Part shown: one piece after another, positions 5,949-9,114 of the stretch
Layout: every line of letters starts with the position of its first letter
How positions within the stretch are numbered: position 1 is the stretch's first letter
NCBI GenBank assembly: GCA_023429265.1
Contig: JAEYVS010000116.1
Coordinates: 1 to 9,114 of the forward strand
Reading direction: 5' to 3'
From: Bacteroidota bacterium
GTDB lineage: Bacteria; Bacteroidota; Ignavibacteria; Tepidaquicellales; Tepidaquicellaceae
DNA: 9,114 nt
Translations under genes and position numbers: made by a program
Notes under the pieces: generated by a model
Databases searched by the model: none
Seen by the model: only the letters and a program-made list of their open reading frames with translations
What the model was told of the DNA's origin: nothing

Positions 5949-7400
5949 TTAGGATAAGGCGGCAAATACATCTTTTATGTTTTCTCCCGATACAAGTATC
6001 TGCAGAACATCACCTTCTTTGAAATGAGTGCCCCCGCTGGGTACGATGAATTTCTCATCGCGGCATATCAGGACTATCAATGACTCTTCGGGAAGCTTAA
6101 TATCGACGATCGATTTTCCGGCTAAACGCGAACCATATGCTATGATATATTCGACCAGCTGTGTACCCGAGTCATCATCAGATATGAATTTAAGCGGCAC
6201 GCTGACTTCCTTCTCTTCCTTTTTTTCCAGCTTGAGCCACTTCGAAAATAAGGGAATGGTCCATCCCTGCAATAAAGCTGATAAAAGCACAATAAAGAAA
6301 ACAATGTTAAAAATATAATCTGCATTGCCAAGTCCGGCTATCAATGGAAAAGTCGCGAGGATTATAGGAACTGCTCCTCTCAGCCCTACCCAGGATACGA
6401 ATATTTTCTCCCGGATGTTGTATTTAGAAAAAGTGAGAGTTAAAAACACCGACAGCGGACGCGCGATGAATATCAAAAACAATGCCGCAAGTATCCCCGT
6501 CTCAGCGACAGGTATTATACGTGATGGATATGCAAGAAGTCCCAGTGTTAGGAACATCACTATCTGTCCGAGCCACGCAAGCCCGTCAAAAAATCTCATT
6601 AACGATTTTTTGTGGATGAAGTAGCTATTACCCAGCATCAGCCCTGCTATGTACACCGCGAGAAATCCGCTTCCACCAAGTAGGGCAGTTATAGCGTATA
6701 TCATCAGCGCTCCCGCAAACATAAATACCGGGTAAAAACCGTTATATGAAAATCTGAACCTATTGACGAAGAGAAGAAGCCCTTTTCCCAAAAAGTATCC
6801 CAAAACTCCTCCTATACCCATCTGCATTATGAGAGAGCCCAGTATGCCTACGCCGGGTGTATCACCGGAGATAAGGAGCTCTATGCACGTTATGGTGAGA
6901 AAAACTGCTAGCGGATCATTGCTCCCGGATTCCAGCTCGAGCATCGGCTTCAGGTTGCCTTTCAGTTTCACGCTCCGTGACCTCAGCACTGCAAAAACAG
7001 CCGCGGCGTCCGTGGAGGAAATTATGGACCCCAATAGCAATCCTTCGATTAACCTAAAGCCCAGAACATAATGAGCAAACAAACCTATTCCTGCAGTAGT
7101 GAGTAACACACCAATAGTCGCTAAAAGTATTGCATCCTTAGAAGCACTCTTTGCTTTATTCCAATTCGTGTCCAGTCCGCCGGAGAATAGAATGAATATT
7201 AGAGCTAAGATCCCGACAGCCTGAGCCAGCTCGATATTCTCAAAAAAAATATCGCCCGGTCCGTCTGAACCCGCGAGCATGCCTACTCCCAGGAACAGCA
7301 ATAACGATGGCACACCGATATTATCGGTAAATCTCGCTATAATTATGCTTACTATGATAAGCACTGAGACTATCGCCAGTATGGACTCTAAAGGTATCAA
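5949..7400 (-). CDS. CPA1 potassium/proton antiporter (NhaP2/CvrA-like) with RCK_C domain
   Basis: This 483-residue protein is a cation:proton antiporter of the NhaP2 type that exchanges cytoplasmic K+ (or Na+) for H+ at the inner membrane. About 12 hydrophobic segments span 5-385. Family signatures are FLGVGMLAGSDGPG (36-49), SSTDAAAVFAVLRS (128-141, with Asp131), LESGSNDPLAV (156-166, with the ion-binding Asn161-Asp162 pair) and SWVGLRGAVPI (336-346, with Arg341). Residues about 412-483 form an RCK_C/TrkA_C regulatory domain. Enterobacterial NhaP2 is about 560-580 residues with an extra CorC_HlyC domain; that tail is missing here. The start is TTG at 7398-7400. No in-frame ATG exists before the upstream stop at 7500-7502, and no SD is visible. 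A TAnnTTTG match overlaps this TTG (see 7398-7405), so the true start could be further in. Confidence 0.9.
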   Translation of the reverse strand: MIPLESILAIVSVLIIVSIIIARFTDNIGVPSLLLFLGVGMLAGSDGPGDIFFENIELAQAVGILALIFILFSGGLDTNWNKAKSASKDAILLATIGVLLTTAGIGLFAHYVLGFRLIEGLLLGSIISSTDAAAVFAVLRSRSVKLKGNLKPMLELESGSNDPLAVFLTITCIELLISGDTPGVGILGSLIMQMGIGGVLGYFLGKGLLLFVNRFRFSYNGFYPVFMFAGALMIYAITALLGGSGFLAVYIAGLMLGNSYFIHKKSLMRFFDGLAWLGQIVMFLTLGLLAYPSRIIPVAETGILAALFLIFIARPLSVFLTLTFSKYNIREKIFVSWVGLRGAVPIILATFPLIAGLGNADYIFNIVFFIVLLSALLQGWTIPLFSKWLKLEKKEEKEVSVPLKFISDDDSGTQLVEYIIAYGSRLAGKSIVDIKLPEESLIVLICRDEKFIVPSGGTHFKEGDVLQILVSGENIKDVFAALS

Positions 7401-7405
7401 ATATA
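7398..7405 (-). promoter_or_regulatory. Exact TAnnTTTG box overlapping the antiporter TTG start
   Basis: The minus strand reads TATATTTG, an exact match to the Bacteroidota -7 element, whose last three bases are the apparent TTG start codon. No TTTG or TTG lies 18-20 bp upstream, so the -33 half is missing. In such AT-rich DNA a chance match is likely. If real, the transcript would begin after the TTG. Confidence 0.25.
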
Positions 7406-7503
7406 TTATTGTATAATGAGTGTTTACTGATTGGTTTAAAAAACTGCGTGAAGGATAAATCCGTCTTATTAATATAACGATTTTTAGGCAATAAATATAT
7501 TAT

Positions 7504-7532
7504 GGGATAAATTTTTCCCAAAATTTTATCCC
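7504..7532 (-). terminator. Stem-loop at the end of the SET-domain gene
   Basis: GGGATAAA (7504-7511) pairs with TTTATCCC (7525-7532). After one T-T mismatch, TTTT (7513-7516) pairs with AAAA (7520-7523) around a CCC loop. The 29-base structure overlaps the stop codon (7526-7528) of the SET gene. The minus-strand tail (CATAATATATTT) is AT-rich but not a pure T-run, so this is a terminator-like or 3'-end stabilising hairpin. It separates the SET gene from the antiporter gene. Confidence 0.5.
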
Positions 7533-7891
7533 TCTATCGTGCTGTAGTTAATAGTGATCTCATCACCGGGATAAATGTTCCTTAGAGCAGTATCGATTCC
7601 ATAATAATCAGAAGAATCATCCGAAAATATATTAGGATCAGGTGAGTGATTTATAAAGCGGGCGTTGTCAGAAGCAAGAATATATTTACCCAGACGTTTA
7701 TCGAGGTAACCATAATGGTCTAGATACTCTTTTACGTGTGAGCGAAGTGACTCTGCAAAAGATACATCCATCACCACATCGAACCCCGGGGTGAATTTCC
7801 ATACAGCTTTACCTTCCGGAATAAACTCCTCCGCGAATAATCCGAGACCGTGTATGGAGCTCTTTCTTATTTCAGTTTTTACCAGCAGCAA
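7526..7891 (-). CDS. Small stand-alone SET-domain protein (putative lysine methyltransferase)
   Basis: This 121-residue protein is almost entirely a SET domain. The N-terminal SSIHGLGLFAEEFIPEGKAV (11-30) carries the HGxGLFA motif that contacts S-adenosylmethionine. RFINHSPDPN (78-87) is the conserved NHS cofactor motif, and LRNIYPGDEITINYS (103-117) is the GDEI-x-x-xY catalytic-site motif with Tyr116. There are no pre-SET or post-SET cysteines and almost no SET-I insert. Length matches the minimal bacterial SET proteins of about 120-160 residues. The methylation target is unknown. The apparent start is TTG at 7889-7891: the frame closes upstream at a TAA (7904-7906) with no ATG, and no SD is seen. 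It is divergent from the CNNM/CorC gene, with 72 bp between starts. Confidence 0.85.
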   Translation of the reverse strand: MLLVKTEIRKSSIHGLGLFAEEFIPEGKAVWKFTPGFDVVMDVSFAESLRSHVKEYLDHYGYLDKRLGKYILASDNARFINHSPDPNIFSDDSSDYYGIDTALRNIYPGDEITINYSTIEG

Positions 7892-7933
7892 ATTAAAGTA
7901 TTTTTATTCTGCACAGTGAAACTAAAAATTTTG

Positions 7934-7959
7934 TATCTTTAAATAAATAAAAAAAGGAG
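7934..7959 (+). promoter_or_regulatory. Candidate -7 box and SD for the CNNM/CorC gene
   Basis: TATCTTTA (7934-7941) matches the TAnnTTTG element at 7 of 8 bases and would place the transcript start near 7946. AGGAG (7955-7959) follows, 4 bases before the TTG start at 7964. No clear -33 TTTG is present. The SD is convincing and fixes the start; the promoter is tentative. Confidence 0.45.
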
Positions 7960-7963
7960 TCTT

Positions 7964-9114
7964 TTGCAAGGCGGCATCATCCTGGAGGTTGTACTCATTT
8001 TGTTACTAATTGGCATAAATGGCTTATTCGCAGGCTCTGAGCTTGCAATGGTTTCCTCCTCTAAAGCTCGGCTGAAGAAGCTCGCTCTGGGAGGAAGTAC
8101 GAGAGCCGCCGCCGCGTTAAAACTATCAAAATCCCCAAATACATTTCTCTCAACCGTACAGATAGGCATTACCCTGGTGGGAATCTTCGCGGGAGCCTTC
8201 GGAGGTGCCACGCTTTCCGGAAAGCTTGCCGTGGTTATATCTTCTGTGGATATCCTGGCACCGTACAGCGAGACTTTGTCTTTTGTGCTCGTCGTGATGG
8301 CGATCACTTACCTATCGCTTGTTGTAGGGGAGCTTGTCCCAAAACGGCTTGCAATGAATAATCCGGAAGGATTAGCGCTCTTTGCAGCAAAACCTATGAG
8401 TATCCTTTCCGTCATCACTAAACCATTCATCTGGTTACTGAGCACGTCAACCGAAGTGGTACTAAAGCTCTTGCGTTTCAAAGCTTCAACAAAATCCGAA
8501 GTCTCCGCGGAAGAAATCAAAATACTGGTGGACGAAGGGACCAGAAGCGGCACCATAGACGAAGTGGAAAAGGATATTATTGGACGAGTGTTTAAAGCCG
8601 GCGAGCTTGAGATCACTTCAATTATGACAATTCGACAGGATATGATCTTTCTGGATAAAGATGATGAAAATGAAGTAACCATTAAAACACTAATGCAGAC
8701 CCCATACTCACGCTATCCCGTTATAGAAGGAAACTTTGACAATGTGATAGGTTATGTAAATTCAAAAGAAATCTTAAAAGACCTGGCTAAAAACGGTTCA
8801 ATCGATATTATGAAACACCTTATGCCTGTCGTAAAAACACCGGAAGATACACCGGTTCTTCATATGCTGGATATTTTTAAGGAAAAGGAAACTCATATCG
8901 CGATAGTTTCCAATGAATATGGCGGTACCGAGGGACTAATAACTCTTGGAGAGGTGATGGATTCCATAGTTGGTGATATAGAAAAAGAAGAATCTAAGGA
9001 AATAACCATGCTAAATGATAATGAATACCATTTGAGCGGATCCCTGCATACCGAAGATCTTAAGGAGCTCTTAAAAATATCTTCTCTGCCCAATGAGGAG
9101 GAAGATTACAAGAC
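7964..9114 (+). CDS. CNNM/CorC-family membrane protein (DUF21-CBS pair), C-terminus cut by window edge
   Basis: The frame is open from a TTG start (7964-7966) to the right edge: 383 residues with no stop. Residues about 5-160 form the DUF21/CNNM transmembrane domain, with INGLFAGSELAMVSSSKAR (18-36), STVQIGITLVGIFAGAFGG (63-81) and the hallmark GELVPKRLA (122-130). A CBS pair spans about 210-340, including YSRYPVIEG (248-256) and IVSNEYGGTEGLITLGEVMD (314-333). The CorC_HlyC domain begins near 345 and is truncated. Relatives take part in Mg2+ or Co2+ transport or efflux, with CBS domains sensing nucleotide; 'hemolysin' names are historical. The TTG start is supported by AGGAG at 7955-7959 and by an in-frame stop at 7940-7942; the first ATG would delete much of TM1. 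The gene is divergent from the SET gene. Confidence 0.93.
   Translation, partial: MQGGIILEVVLILLLIGINGLFAGSELAMVSSSKARLKKLALGGSTRAAAALKLSKSPNTFLSTVQIGITLVGIFAGAFGGATLSGKLAVVISSVDILAPYSETLSFVLVVMAITYLSLVVGELVPKRLAMNNPEGLALFAAKPMSILSVITKPFIWLLSTSTEVVLKLLRFKASTKSEVSAEEIKILVDEGTRSGTIDEVEKDIIGRVFKAGELEITSIMTIRQDMIFLDKDDENEVTIKTLMQTPYSRYPVIEGNFDNVIGYVNSKEILKDLAKNGSIDIMKHLMPVVKTPEDTPVLHMLDIFKEKETHIAIVSNEYGGTEGLITLGEVMDSIVGDIEKEESKEITMLNDNEYHLSGSLHTEDLKELLKISSLPNEEEDYK

Noticed and set aside
6763..7071. 102-codon plus-strand reading frame
   Set aside because: Antisense to the antiporter's conserved membrane region, with no independent evidence.
7939..8682. Two minus-strand reading frames of 122 and 124 codons
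   Set aside because: Both are antisense to the DUF21-CBS gene, whose protein motifs are unmistakable. Their Ser/Thr-rich translations are typical shadows.
1..9114. CRISPR array, tRNA, rRNA, insertion sequence, toxin-antitoxin or phage-defence module
   Set aside because: No regular repeat-spacer pattern, tRNA-like cloverleaf, transposase, terminal inverted repeats or defence-type domains were seen on either strand.

Overview
The window looks like ordinary chromosomal DNA of a Bacteroidota/Ignavibacteria-type (FCB group) bacterium. This rests on several signs: lipoprotein and 'LNAQ'-type signal peptides, mostly AT-rich spacers, few recognisable Shine-Dalgarno (SD) sites, and one good TTTG-N18-TAnnTTTG promoter of the Bacteroidota kind. 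The phylum is an inference; there is no rRNA or other marker to settle it.

Layout. (1) Positions 1-1676, minus strand: two tandem paralogous lipoproteins. One runs off the left edge; the other is complete and carries two copies of a beta-sandwich-like domain with a WIGI/HGDES signature. A bidirectional terminator lies between them. A well-formed promoter with an overlapping dyad and a leader stem-loop lies upstream of the complete one. (2) 1864-2529 minus: an AlkD-type DNA glycosylase, divergent from mscL (2601-3029 plus). (3) 3034-3888 minus: a markedly AT-rich gene for an exported protein of unknown function, convergent with mscL at only 4 bp. (4) 3960-5103 plus: a probable two-gene operon, a DinB-fold protein and a small F420-reductase-like NAD(P)-binding protein. 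(5) 5110-7891 minus: a secreted SGNH hydrolase, a CPA1 K+/H+-type antiporter with an RCK_C tail, and a very small SET-domain protein. (6) 7964 to the right edge, plus: a CNNM/CorC (DUF21-CBS) membrane protein, truncated by the window end.

Together the genes suggest envelope and ion/osmotic homeostasis (MscL, antiporter, CNNM/CorC, lipoproteins) plus base-excision repair. I see no single multi-gene system, CRISPR array, mobile element, rRNA or tRNA. No gene-free stretch exceeds 300 bp once the two edge-truncated genes are included. The points most worth a second look are the lipoprotein repeat family and its regulatory region, the AT-rich exported orphan, the stand-alone SET protein, and three adjacent genes with apparent TTG starts.
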